DNA from: Elusimicrobiota bacterium
GTDB taxonomy: Bacteria > Elusimicrobiota > Elusimicrobia > Elusimicrobiales > UBA9959
Direction of reading: 5' to 3'
DNA length: 28,020 bases
Assembly (NCBI GenBank): GCA_003482905.1
Contig: DMXM01000010.1
Location: 11,905-39,924 of the forward strand
Shown here: positions 9,070 to 15,585 of the stretch, one piece after another
Position numbering within the stretch: position 1 is the first letter of the stretch
Layout: every line of letters begins with the position of its first letter
Program-made: the position numbers and the translations under genes
Notes under the pieces: generated by a model
What the model saw: only the letters and a program-made list of their open reading frames with translations
The model's database searches: none
What the model was told of the DNA's origin: nothing

Positions 9070-9076
9070 GAAACCT

Positions 9077-10246
9077 ATGTCACGCATCCTTATTGTGGAC
9101 GACGAGCCGGATATGCGCCTGGCCGTGCGCAATGTCCTCGCGTCGAAGGGGTATGATATTCTGGAGGCCGGAGACGGCCCTTCGGCCCTGGAAATGGCCA
9201 GGACCGGCCGCCCGGACCTGGTGCTGCTGGATATGCTGCTGCCGGGCATGGACGGCCCCGGGGTTCTGGAGGGGCTTAAAAAGATAGACGGGTCCCTGCC
9301 GGTAATTCTGATCACCGGCTATGGGCAGACGAGGCCGGCCGCGGACGTGGTCAGGTTCGGCGCCGGCGAATACCTGCAAAAACCATTTGAAAATGCCCGG
9401 CTGGTGGAGACCGTGAGAAAGTTCGCGCCCGGGCGCCGGCCGCCGCCAGGCGAGCGGCGGGAGCCGCCCGCGCCGCCCCCCGCGGCCGCGTACCCGCGGG
9501 AGAGCCCGCGCCGGCGCCGTTTCGCGCTGGCCGCCCTCGGCCTCGCCGTCCTCATCTCTGGCGCGGCCCTCCACCGCCACATGAAGTCAAGCCGCGAAGC
9601 CTACTACCGCGAATATCCCGGGGCCGCGGCGAACATCTCGGCCATGATGTGGAGGGGGGACAAACTGGTGGCCGGGGACTGGCTGGCGCGGGCGGTTTAC
9701 GTGTACGCGCGGGAGGGGGACGGGCTCAAGCTGGTGGAAACCTATCAGCTTGAAAAAACCCATATAAGCGGGCTGGCGGCCGTCGGCGACACCTTTTACG
9801 TGGCGGATTCCTGGCGGAAGGTCATAGAGGCCCGGGCCGTAGCCCCCGGCCTGCCGCTGCTCAAGGTATTCCCCATGCCGGGCAAGGTTTCGGCGCTGTT
9901 CTACGACGGCGAGTATCTTTGGACCTGCGACGGCGACGGCAACGCGGCGATGCGCCGTCCCGGTTTAGAGCTTGCCCCCGCCGTTTCTTTCAGGCTGCCG
10001 GAAAAACCGGACCAGATCTTCCGCGACGGCAATTACCTCTGGACGGCCGTATCCTCCACCGGCAGGCTGTACCGGCATATCCTCGACGACAGCCTGACCC
10101 TCGACGGGACTTTCGCGCTGAGGACCCCGCAGGCGGGCTATCCGCTGTCCGCTTTCGCCTGGAAGGACGGCCGCTTGTGGCTGGCGCGCGACGGCCTTCC
10201 GGTAATCACCGAGGCCGGCCGTGCCGAGCTTATCTCCCAGGAATAA
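9077..10246 (+). CDS. Receiver domain joined by one membrane helix to a periplasmic propeller-like domain
   Basis: Residues 1-117 form a complete CheY-like receiver: acidic pair D8/D9, phospho-acceptor D52 (LVLLDMLLPGMDG), T80 and the Lys-Pro pair K102-P103. A Pro/Arg-rich linker (118-148) ends in RRRR, followed by a single hydrophobic helix (149-165). By the positive-inside rule the receiver is cytoplasmic and residues 170-389 are periplasmic. The periplasmic part has repeated strands with Gly-Asp and Tyr-Leu-Trp motifs (DGEYLWTCDGDG, DGNYLWTAVS, KDGRLWLARDG), as in beta-propeller or SMP-30/NHL-like blades. Response regulators normally have a cytoplasmic output, so this layout suggests that phosphorylation state is passed outward, or that the propeller modulates the receiver. 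It lies directly after the kinase-like gene and ends the operon at a strong terminator. The propeller assignment is from pattern only. Confidence 0.88.
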   Translation: MSRILIVDDEPDMRLAVRNVLASKGYDILEAGDGPSALEMARTGRPDLVLLDMLLPGMDGPGVLEGLKKIDGSLPVILITGYGQTRPAADVVRFGAGEYLQKPFENARLVETVRKFAPGRRPPPGERREPPAPPPAAAYPRESPRRRRFALAALGLAVLISGAALHRHMKSSREAYYREYPGAAANISAMMWRGDKLVAGDWLARAVYVYAREGDGLKLVETYQLEKTHISGLAAVGDTFYVADSWRKVIEARAVAPGLPLLKVFPMPGKVSALFYDGEYLWTCDGDGNAAMRRPGLELAPAVSFRLPEKPDQIFRDGNYLWTAVSSTGRLYRHILDDSLTLDGTFALRTPQAGYPLSAFAWKDGRLWLARDGLPVITEAGRAELISQE

Positions 10247-10272
10247 TACCGCTCCGCGCTTTAGTGTAAATA

Positions 10273-10300
10273 AAAGAACCCCGCCGAAGCGGGGTTCTTT
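10273..10300. terminator. Bidirectional intrinsic terminator
   Basis: A perfect 12-bp stem (arms AAAGAACCCCGC and GCGGGGTTCTTT) encloses a 4-nt loop: CGAA on the + strand, TTCG on the - strand. A-rich and T-rich ends give a U-tract in both directions. It sits between the stop codons of the convergent receiver-propeller gene (+) and pilin gene (-), and should serve both. Confidence 0.93.
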
Positions 10301-10335
10301 GTCGGGCCCGTGCCGCGCACGGGCGGGGGAGACTG

Positions 10336-10794
10336 TTATTCCAGCAGTTCGTTGCAGTTCGCTCCGCCGCCGGGGCAGGCGGCTATCTGGACTATCGGCC
10401 TGTCCGGAACGTTGACGTTCAGCGAGTAGTTGCCGTAACGGGCGGCCACCGTGCCTGCATTGGTGTGGCGGGTGACGGTCATCACGTAGCAGGGGCCGCT
10501 GGCGCAGGTGCCGGAGATCGCCGTGGCGGTGAAGAACTTGACCGGGATGGCGGCGGCGGTTATGGCGGCGTAGGAAACGTCCAGCAGCGTGAAGTCAGCT
10601 GTGTAGGTGCCGCCGCGGGCCAGGTAGCGTTCTTCCGCGGATTTGAGGCTGGCGATGAGCGACATGGCTTCGGCTACGCGCGCTTTTTCAACGACCTTGA
10701 AATACTGAGGTATGGCTATAGAAGCCAGGATACCGATGATGAGCACGACTACCAGAAGCTCTATCAGAGTGAAACCTTGTTTTGCGTTTTTCAT
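10336..10794 (-). CDS. Type IV pilin / pseudopilin with prepilin cleavage site
   Basis: The 152-residue protein has the class III prepilin signal: a short basic leader (MKNAKQG), cleavage after G7, then FTLIELLVVVLIIGILASIAIP with the conserved Glu at position 5 of the mature protein (E12). The hydrophobic helix anchors the subunit before assembly and forms the filament core after it. The globular part contains C97/C102 and C140/C147, probably two disulphides, the last closing a C-terminal loop (CPGGGANC) similar to the D-region of many type IVa pilins. A strong ribosome-binding site (GGAGGGG on the - strand, 10796-10802) precedes the ATG. Whether it is a major pilin, a minor pilin or a type II secretion pseudopilin cannot be decided here. 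PilT encoded at 16760 shows that retractable pili are likely in this organism. Confidence 0.95.
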   Translation of the reverse strand: MKNAKQGFTLIELLVVVLIIGILASIAIPQYFKVVEKARVAEAMSLIASLKSAEERYLARGGTYTADFTLLDVSYAAITAAAIPVKFFTATAISGTCASGPCYVMTVTRHTNAGTVAARYGNYSLNVNVPDRPIVQIAACPGGGANCNELLE

Positions 10795-10859
10795 AACCCC
10801 TCCATTTTAATGGTGCGTGTTTTTACCGGGACCGCCTGCACCTCTCCTGCACTTGAAAT

Positions 10860-10868
10860 ATTGTAGCA
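10860..10868 (-). promoter_or_regulatory. Putative extended -10 promoter of the pilin gene
   Basis: On the - strand the sequence TGCTACAAT matches an extended -10 element (TGnTATAAT, one mismatch). No good -35 box lies 16-18 nt upstream. It would start transcription near 10853 and give a leader of about 58 nt before the pilin ATG. It lies in the 122-bp gap between the response regulator stop and the pilin start, so the pilin may be expressed separately from the two-component genes. Confidence 0.45.
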
Positions 10869-10916
10869 CATAAAAAGATTATTCTGGTGTTCTTAATGTG
10901 AAGATCCTGTGAATAT

Positions 10917-11621
10917 TTATTCCGTGGTTTTCCACTTGTAGCCGAGCCCCTCCACGGTTATAAGGCAGTCCTGCATTTTCCCCAGGCTCTTCCTGAGATT
11001 CTTAATGTGGGTGTCTATAACGCGGCTGGTATTGGCGTACGGCCTGCCCCAGATCCTTTCCATCAGGAACTGCCGGGTCATCACCCGGCCGCCTTTTTTA
11101 ACCAGCAGGTAAAGGATCTCGAACTCCTTGGGGGCGAGGTCCAGAGCCCTGCCCGAGATCTCGGCCTCATGCCGGGAATAGTTCATCTTAAGCTTTCCTG
11201 AAGAGATCGTTTCATCCTGGTCCTCGCCGGAGATGGCCAACCGGTTCCTGCGGATAAGGGCTTTCACCCTGGCCACGAACTCCGCGGGACTGAAGGGTTT
11301 GGTTATATAATCGTCTCCCCCGAGTTCCAGCCCCAGCACCTTGTGCGTTTCGCTCCGGTCCGTAGTAAGGAAAATTATCGGCACCAGCCGCGCGGGGCTT
11401 TCCCCGGAGCGGATCTGACGGCAAAAATCCAGCCCGCTCATCCCCGGGAGCCTCAGGTCCACCACCATGAGGTCCGGGGTGAATCTGGAGAGCTCCGCTA
11501 TGGCCTGCTCGGCGGTGGTGCAGGTAAGCACGTTGAAGTTCTCGATTTCCAGTCGTTCCTTTACCGATCTCAGCAGGGATAGTTCGTCGTCTATCACAAG
11601 TATCGTATTCTTTTCGCGCAT
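10917..11621 (-). CDS. OmpR/PhoB-family response regulator
   Basis: The 234-residue protein has a receiver domain (about 5-120) with D11/D12, phospho-acceptor D55 (LMVVDLRLPGMSG), the TT switch residue region (IFLTTDRSE) and the TKPF lysine. A C-terminal winged-helix DNA-binding domain (about 132-232) has typical OmpR signatures (LAPKEFEILYLLVKKGGRVMTR, RVIDTHIKNLRKSLG, VEGLGYKW). The length is normal for the family. The gene starts 21 nt downstream of the sensor kinase stop and is almost surely its cognate regulator. It should bind direct-repeat DNA sites when phosphorylated. The pilin gene follows 122 bp downstream in the same orientation and is a candidate target, which is inference. Confidence 0.97.
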   Translation of the reverse strand: MREKNTILVIDDELSLLRSVKERLEIENFNVLTCTTAEQAIAELSRFTPDLMVVDLRLPGMSGLDFCRQIRSGESPARLVPIIFLTTDRSETHKVLGLELGGDDYITKPFSPAEFVARVKALIRRNRLAISGEDQDETISSGKLKMNYSRHEAEISGRALDLAPKEFEILYLLVKKGGRVMTRQFLMERIWGRPYANTSRVIDTHIKNLRKSLGKMQDCLITVEGLGYKWKTTE

Positions 11622-11642
11622 AAAATATCGCTCCGGCCGGCG

Positions 11643-13067
11643 TCAATGGGCCCCGGCCCGGGCCGGCAGGAAAATGGAGAACTCGCTGCCTTTTCCCGCT
11701 GAGCTCGCTACCTCTATCCTGCCGCCGTGCTGACCTATGATGGATTTGGCTATGAACAGCCCGAGCCCAGTCCCCTGCCTGGCCGAGGGATAGCCCCGCC
11801 CGCCGGGGTTTATCCTGTAAAATTTGCTGAAGAGGTTCTTGATCTCGCCCGCGGGGATGCCTATGCCCGTATCGCGCACCAGCACTTTCTGCCAGCCCGG
11901 CTCCGTCCGTATGAACACGTCCACGGAGCCCGAAGCGGTGAACTTGACCGCGTTCCCTATGATATTGGCCAGCACCTGGTAAAGCCGGTCCGGGTCGCCC
12001 AGCGTATCCGGGATATCCTGCTCCACAATGAACTCCAGTTTTATTCCCTTCTGTTCCGCGTAGGTGTTGAACGAGCGCACCGCCCTGTCGGTCAGCTCTT
12101 CCAGGTTGATGGGCTTCAGGTCCAGTTTAAGCTTGCCGGATTCTATCCTGGAGATCTCCAGCAGCGAGTCTATGAAATGGTTCAGGCGCTGCGAATGTTC
12201 GGCTATGGAGAATACCTGCTCCGGAATCTTCCCGTACTCGCGCTTATCGGCAAGCTCCCTTATCATGTCGGCGCACAGGCTTATGCCGGTGACCGGGGAG
12301 CGCAGGTCGTGCGTTATGCTGGAAACGAAATCGCTTTTCATGCCGTCCAGTTCCTTGAGCCTGTCGGCCATCTCGTTGAACTCGGCGGCCAGCCTGCCCA
12401 TTTCGTCCCCGCTCGTTACCGGGAGCCTGTGGTCCAGTCTCCCGGAGCCTATCATGCGGGCCGCTTCCTCCAGGGACTGTATGGGGGAGGTCACGAGCCG
12501 CGCGATTATCAGCGTGCCGATGCAGCCTATGACGAACGCTATTGAAAGGATAATAAAGAAGCTGGCGGAGGACTGGTGCAGCGAGTCCTCCATTTCCCGG
12601 CACATCAGCCGGGTGGAAAAATCTACACGGGCGGTGACCTCCCTCCCCCTGGAGTTTCTCGCCGTGAGGAGCCCGCTGAGGGTTTCCACGCCGCCGTCGG
12701 TCCTGGTCTCCCACGAGCCTGTCCGCGGGTGGGGGAAAGTTTTTGCTAAATACGGGGACGCGCCGGGCTGCGGCGTATGGTACTGCTCTTCCATCAAAAT
12801 CCGGCCGCGGACGTCGGCGCACGAGACTTTTGTTATATCCGGAGTTTTCAGGAAGGCCTTGAAGTACTTGTAGGCGGCGGCCTCGCCCGGGGCGTCGGAA
12901 ACCTTCCTGCACACCTCCGACATCGCCAGCAGGATCTGGAGATTCTTGTTCTGATTGACGGAGGAGATCGCCCCCCATTCGTTATGGAGGAACAGCAGGG
13001 TCATTACAGCGGAAACGGAGGTGAGGAGCGCGAGTACGAAGAGGATGAGCTTATTGCGTATACTCAT
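11643..13067 (-). CDS. Membrane sensor histidine kinase with HAMP domain
   Basis: The 474-residue kinase has a first membrane helix at about 6-27, a periplasmic sensor region of about 140 residues, a second helix at about 169-191 and a HAMP domain (192-245, PIQSLEEAARMIGSGRLDHR). The HisKA domain has H253 (SSITHDLRSPVTG). The ATPase domain has N372 (ANIIGNAVKFT), D399 (DTGIGIP) and GTGLGL (432-437). All catalytic residues are present. The periplasmic sensor has no family I recognise. The gene lies just upstream of its OmpR-type regulator. The ATG at 13065-13067 is 12 nt after the 3' end of tRNA-Lys, and the AAAATCTTTCAC between them has no Shine-Dalgarno sequence. The start is still convincing because the basic MSIRNK run directly precedes the first membrane helix. 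Confidence 0.96.
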   Translation of the reverse strand: MSIRNKLILFVLALLTSVSAVMTLLFLHNEWGAISSVNQNKNLQILLAMSEVCRKVSDAPGEAAAYKYFKAFLKTPDITKVSCADVRGRILMEEQYHTPQPGASPYLAKTFPHPRTGSWETRTDGGVETLSGLLTARNSRGREVTARVDFSTRLMCREMEDSLHQSSASFFIILSIAFVIGCIGTLIIARLVTSPIQSLEEAARMIGSGRLDHRLPVTSGDEMGRLAAEFNEMADRLKELDGMKSDFVSSITHDLRSPVTGISLCADMIRELADKREYGKIPEQVFSIAEHSQRLNHFIDSLLEISRIESGKLKLDLKPINLEELTDRAVRSFNTYAEQKGIKLEFIVEQDIPDTLGDPDRLYQVLANIIGNAVKFTASGSVDVFIRTEPGWQKVLVRDTGIGIPAGEIKNLFSKFYRINPGGRGYPSARQGTGLGLFIAKSIIGQHGGRIEVASSAGKGSEFSIFLPARAGAH

Positions 13068-13079
13068 GTGAAAGATTTT

Positions 13080-13151
13080 TGCGCCCGGCGCGATTCGAAC
13101 GCGCGGCCACTCGCTTAAAAGGCGAATGCTCTACCCCTGAGCTACGGGCGC
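13080..13151 (-). tRNA. tRNA-Lys (anticodon UUU)
   Basis: The 72-nt cloverleaf folds fully. It has acceptor stem GCGCCCG/CGGGCGC, D stem GCTC/GAGC, anticodon stem TTCGC/GCGAG (one G-U) with loop CTTTTAA giving anticodon TTT, and T stem GCGCG/CGCGC with loop TTCGAAT. The discriminator base is A. The 3' CCA is not encoded, so it is added after transcription. It lies on the same strand as, and 12 nt before, the sensor kinase gene. Confidence 0.97.
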
Positions 13152-13177
13152 ATCACTGCTTGGTTCCAACTTTAAGA

Positions 13178-13206
13178 ATTATACAAATAAAACGCGGGAA
13201 AGCAAA
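13178..13206 (-). promoter_or_regulatory. Promoter of tRNA-Lys
   Basis: The - strand carries a perfect TATAAT (13178-13183) about 27 nt before the tRNA 5' end, giving a predicted start near 13171 and a 20-nt leader removed by RNase P. The -35 region is weak (TTGCTT at 13200-13205 with a 16-nt spacer). The kinase and regulator genes downstream may share this promoter. Confidence 0.65.
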
Positions 13207-13257
13207 AATCGCCCGTATCCCGCCGTGACCGCGCGGCCGCCGGATTGGCGGAGTTAG

Positions 13258-13450
13258 CTTTGCCAAGCGGCGGAAAATAGGGCTATCCTGGCCCTTCGGG
13301 CCCTCTCGCAGTGCTCGAGCGGGCTGCGCCCGGGATACACCCCGGCTTGCGCCTGTTGACATTGAATTGTGTCGCGTTGCTCCACCCGAAGCATAGCTTC
13401 GGCTCAGCCGCCCTTCGGGTAATTTTGCCAACGGGCAAAATTAGGGTTAT
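13258..13450. repeat. Hairpin-rich intergenic element bounded by imperfect direct repeats
   Basis: The 311-bp gap between tRNA-Lys and ftsQ has no convincing gene. It contains several compact hairpins: GGCCC/GGGCC (13290-13302), CGGGC/GCCCG (13320-13332), CCGAAGC/GCTTCGG (13386-13402) and the palindrome at 13420-13443. ACCCGAAG (13384-13391) can also pair with CTTCGGGT (13413-13420), an alternative to the third hairpin. The outer parts, 13259-13286 and 13424-13450, are related (TTTGCCAA, CGG, AAAAT, AGGG, TAT in the same order). This looks like a dispersed repeat or a structured regulatory element, but copies elsewhere cannot be checked here. Confidence 0.5.
13420..13443. promoter_or_regulatory. 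Palindrome over the -35 box, candidate operator
   Basis: Perfect 10-bp inverted arms TAATTTTGCC and GGCAAAATTA are separated by 4 nt (AACG). The left arm contains most of the -35 hexamer and the right arm lies in the promoter spacer. A dimeric repressor bound here would block the ftsQ promoter. It could instead be a hairpin of an upstream transcript. The regulator is unknown. Confidence 0.5.
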
Positions 13451-13453
13451 AAT
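13425..13453 (+). promoter_or_regulatory. Sigma70-type promoter of the ftsQ operon
   Basis: TTGCCA (13425-13430) and a perfect TATAAT (13448-13453) are separated by exactly 17 nt. The predicted start point is near 13460, only about 3 nt before the ftsQ ATG at 13463. The message would therefore be leaderless or nearly so, which fits the absence of any Shine-Dalgarno sequence before ftsQ. Confidence 0.75.
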
Positions 13454-13462
13454 ATAACTCGA

Positions 13463-14257
13463 ATGGCTGCCAGAACCAAATACCGGGTGCGCGTGCGGGG
13501 AAAGGTGCGCAACAAACTTTTAAGGCGCGGCGGCGCGGCCGCCGGGCTGGCTCTGGGCCTGTTCCTGGCGTCGTGGTTCCTGGGCGCGGCGCTCAAGGCT
13601 TCCCGCGGTTTCCTCGGCGGGCGCCTCCTGTCCTTCAGGCCGGCTTCTTTCGAGGTGGACTGCCCGGCCCCGGCCGCGGCGGCCAGCGCCAGGGCCCTCA
13701 TGACGGAAACTTTGAACCTGCCGCTTACCGCCGGCCGCTCTGCCCGCATCGCCGCGGACCTCCGCAAACGCCATCCGGGCCTGCTCTCCGTGGACGTGGC
13801 CAGGAATTTTCTTACCGGAAAAGCCAGCGTAACGGCCCGCCCGGAGGAAGTCGTCTCCCCGGTGCTGCTTAACGGCGCCACCGCCTACCTCGGGGTTACC
13901 GGGCGGTTCATAAATGAAGATCTCACCGGCCGCGCCGCCGCGGACCTGCCCACGGAAGTGTCCTGGCCCGCCGGCGAAGCGCCGGCTCTGGCCGCTTTCC
14001 TGAAAGACCTTAAGCCCCTTCTCCCGCTGTTTTACTCCAGGCCGGCGCGGCTGGAATGCCCCGCCCGCGACTGGGGCTGCCGCCTCAGGCTGGCGGATGG
14101 GTCAACGGTCCTCTGGGGGGGATTTGAATTCACCCGTCTAAAAATATTAAGATTGAACGAAGTCGCGCGGGACGCGGGCTTAAAAGGCGCCGTGCCGTTT
14201 ACCGCGGACCTGCGCTACTTTAAAGAAGGCAAGATCTTCGTTTCCGCGGCAAAGTAG
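13463..14257 (+). CDS. ftsQ: Cell division protein FtsQ/DivIB-like
   Basis: The 264-residue protein has a basic cytoplasmic tail (RTKYRVRVRGKVRNKLLRR), one membrane helix (about 24-46) and a periplasmic part. Residues 54-130 fit a POTRA-like domain (SFEV.. at the start, ADLRKRHPGLLSVDVAR, then SVTARPEEVV). The C-terminal beta domain has the FtsQ-like pattern of a short strand with dG (LRLADGSTVLWGG), a Lys-rich helix region and a final ADLRYFKEGKIFV resembling the family's iDLRY end. FtsQ links the FtsB/FtsL complex to the division ring. The position just before ftsA-ftsZ supports the call, which would be weak from sequence alone. Length is normal. The N-terminal ATG is very close to the predicted transcription start. 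Confidence 0.82.
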   Translation: MAARTKYRVRVRGKVRNKLLRRGGAAAGLALGLFLASWFLGAALKASRGFLGGRLLSFRPASFEVDCPAPAAAASARALMTETLNLPLTAGRSARIAADLRKRHPGLLSVDVARNFLTGKASVTARPEEVVSPVLLNGATAYLGVTGRFINEDLTGRAAADLPTEVSWPAGEAPALAAFLKDLKPLLPLFYSRPARLECPARDWGCRLRLADGSTVLWGGFEFTRLKILRLNEVARDAGLKGAVPFTADLRYFKEGKIFVSAAK

Positions 14258-14281
14258 CGGTCGTTCCTCCTTTAATAATAT

Positions 14282-14324
14282 CTCCGGGGCGTCCCGGGAC
14301 CTTTTTCAAACAGCGGCAGCCGCT
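14282..14324 (+). promoter_or_regulatory. Two hairpins in the ftsQ-ftsA gap
   Basis: The 86-bp gap holds CCGGG/CCCGG (14284-14297), followed within a few bases by five T, and AGCGG/CCGCT (14312-14324) a short distance before the ftsA start. The first resembles a weak terminator or attenuator; the second could affect access to the GGAG ribosome-binding site near 14333. Either could set the FtsA:FtsQ ratio. Confidence 0.3.
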
Positions 14325-14343
14325 TAATTTCTGGAGCTTTCAT

Positions 14344-15576
14344 ATGGGAAAATCTGAGATCATAGCCGGCCTCGACATGGGGTCCAGCAGGGTGACCTGC
14401 GTCATAGCCGAACGCGACGAAGAACACAATAAGATCCGGGTGCTGGCCGGCGCTTCCGCCCCCTGCAAGGGGCTTAAGGGCGGCGTGGTGGTGAACATCG
14501 AGGAGACCGCCAGGGCGATAGAGCACGTGATGGACTCCGCGGAAAGCAAGGCCAACGAGGTGGTGGGCGAGGTCTACCTCGGCGTGCGCGGCTCCCACAT
14601 ACAGGCTTTCGACAATAAGGGCGGCTACAACATAGCGCGCACCGACAAAGAGATCACCAGCGAAGACGTTTCCAACGTCATCGAGAACGCCAAGACCGTG
14701 CCGCTGTCCTCCGACCGCGAGATCCTGCACGTCATCCCGCAGGGCTTTTCCCTGGACCGCCAGCGCGGCGTGCCCAATCCCATAGGCATGGAGGGCGCGT
14801 TGCTGGAGGTGGGCGTGCATATCGTAACCGCGTCCAGCCCCATCATCAACAACCTCATGAAGTCGGTCTCCAAAGGCGGCTTCCGCGTGGTGGACACTAT
14901 CTATACCCTGCTGGCCGTCGGCGAATTGGTGGTTTCCGAGGAGGAGAAGGACCTGGGCTGCCTGCTGATAGATTCCGGCGGCCAGACCACCTCTATCGGG
15001 ATCTACTCGGAAGGCAGCATCCATTTCTCGCGCGAGATCGCCATCGGCGGGGACCACATCACCCGCGACATCGCCTACGGCCTCGGCACCACCATGGCCG
15101 CCGCCCAGGAGATAAAAGAAAAATACGGCGCGGTCTTCTCCAATATGCTGGAAGAGGACAAGCTGATAAACATCACCAAGCTTGACGCCAGGACAAAAAA
15201 AGAAGTGAAGCCGCGGGAGCTTCTGGACTTCATTCAGCCGCGCGCCGAGGAGATCTTCGAGAAGATCAACCAGTCCATCCAGGGTTCCAACTACGCCGAG
15301 CTGCCCGGCGGGGCCATTCTTACCGGCGGCGCGGCCCTGCTCAAGGGCATGCCCGAGGCCGCGGAGCAGCTGCTGGACCTGAGCCAGGCCCGGTTGGGGA
15401 TTGCGGCGCAGGAAATACTGCAGTGCCCGGAGGAGTACATGACGCAGCCGTACCTGGGCGCCGTGGCGCTGGTCTGCTACCCCCACCTCAAGACCTGGAA
15501 TACCGACGTGCCCGGGCCGGTGCGCGGCGGCTCCATGGAGAAGAAGGTCTGGCGCTGGCTCAAGGACCTTTTTTAA
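14344..15576 (+). CDS. ftsA: Cell division protein FtsA
   Basis: FtsA is the actin-like ATPase that tethers FtsZ to the membrane and recruits the divisome. This 410-residue protein has the phosphate-1 motif near residues 9-21 (GLDMGSSRVTCVI), the 1C (SHS2) domain around 85-165 (GVRGSHIQAF, REILHVIPQGF), the phosphate-2 motif (LIDSGGQTTSIGIY), and the adenosine motif (GGAILTGGAALLKGM). The last residues form the amphipathic membrane-targeting helix (KKVWRWLKDLF). Length and domain order are normal. ftsZ follows 9 nt after its stop, so the two are co-translated from one message. Confidence 0.98.
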   Translation: MGKSEIIAGLDMGSSRVTCVIAERDEEHNKIRVLAGASAPCKGLKGGVVVNIEETARAIEHVMDSAESKANEVVGEVYLGVRGSHIQAFDNKGGYNIARTDKEITSEDVSNVIENAKTVPLSSDREILHVIPQGFSLDRQRGVPNPIGMEGALLEVGVHIVTASSPIINNLMKSVSKGGFRVVDTIYTLLAVGELVVSEEEKDLGCLLIDSGGQTTSIGIYSEGSIHFSREIAIGGDHITRDIAYGLGTTMAAAQEIKEKYGAVFSNMLEEDKLINITKLDARTKKEVKPRELLDFIQPRAEEIFEKINQSIQGSNYAELPGGAILTGGAALLKGMPEAAEQLLDLSQARLGIAAQEILQCPEEYMTQPYLGAVALVCYPHLKTWNTDVPGPVRGGSMEKKVWRWLKDLF

Positions 15577-15585
15577 GGAATTTAA

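Noticed and set aside
13356..13384. A perfect TTGACA upstream of ftsQ as a -35 box
   Set aside because: No -10-like hexamer lies 15-19 nt downstream. The promoter at 13425-13453 is far better.
13153..13431. A 92-codon - strand frame between tRNA-Lys and ftsQ
   Set aside because: It reads through the hairpin-rich element and the tRNA promoter. The translation has no recognisable pattern.
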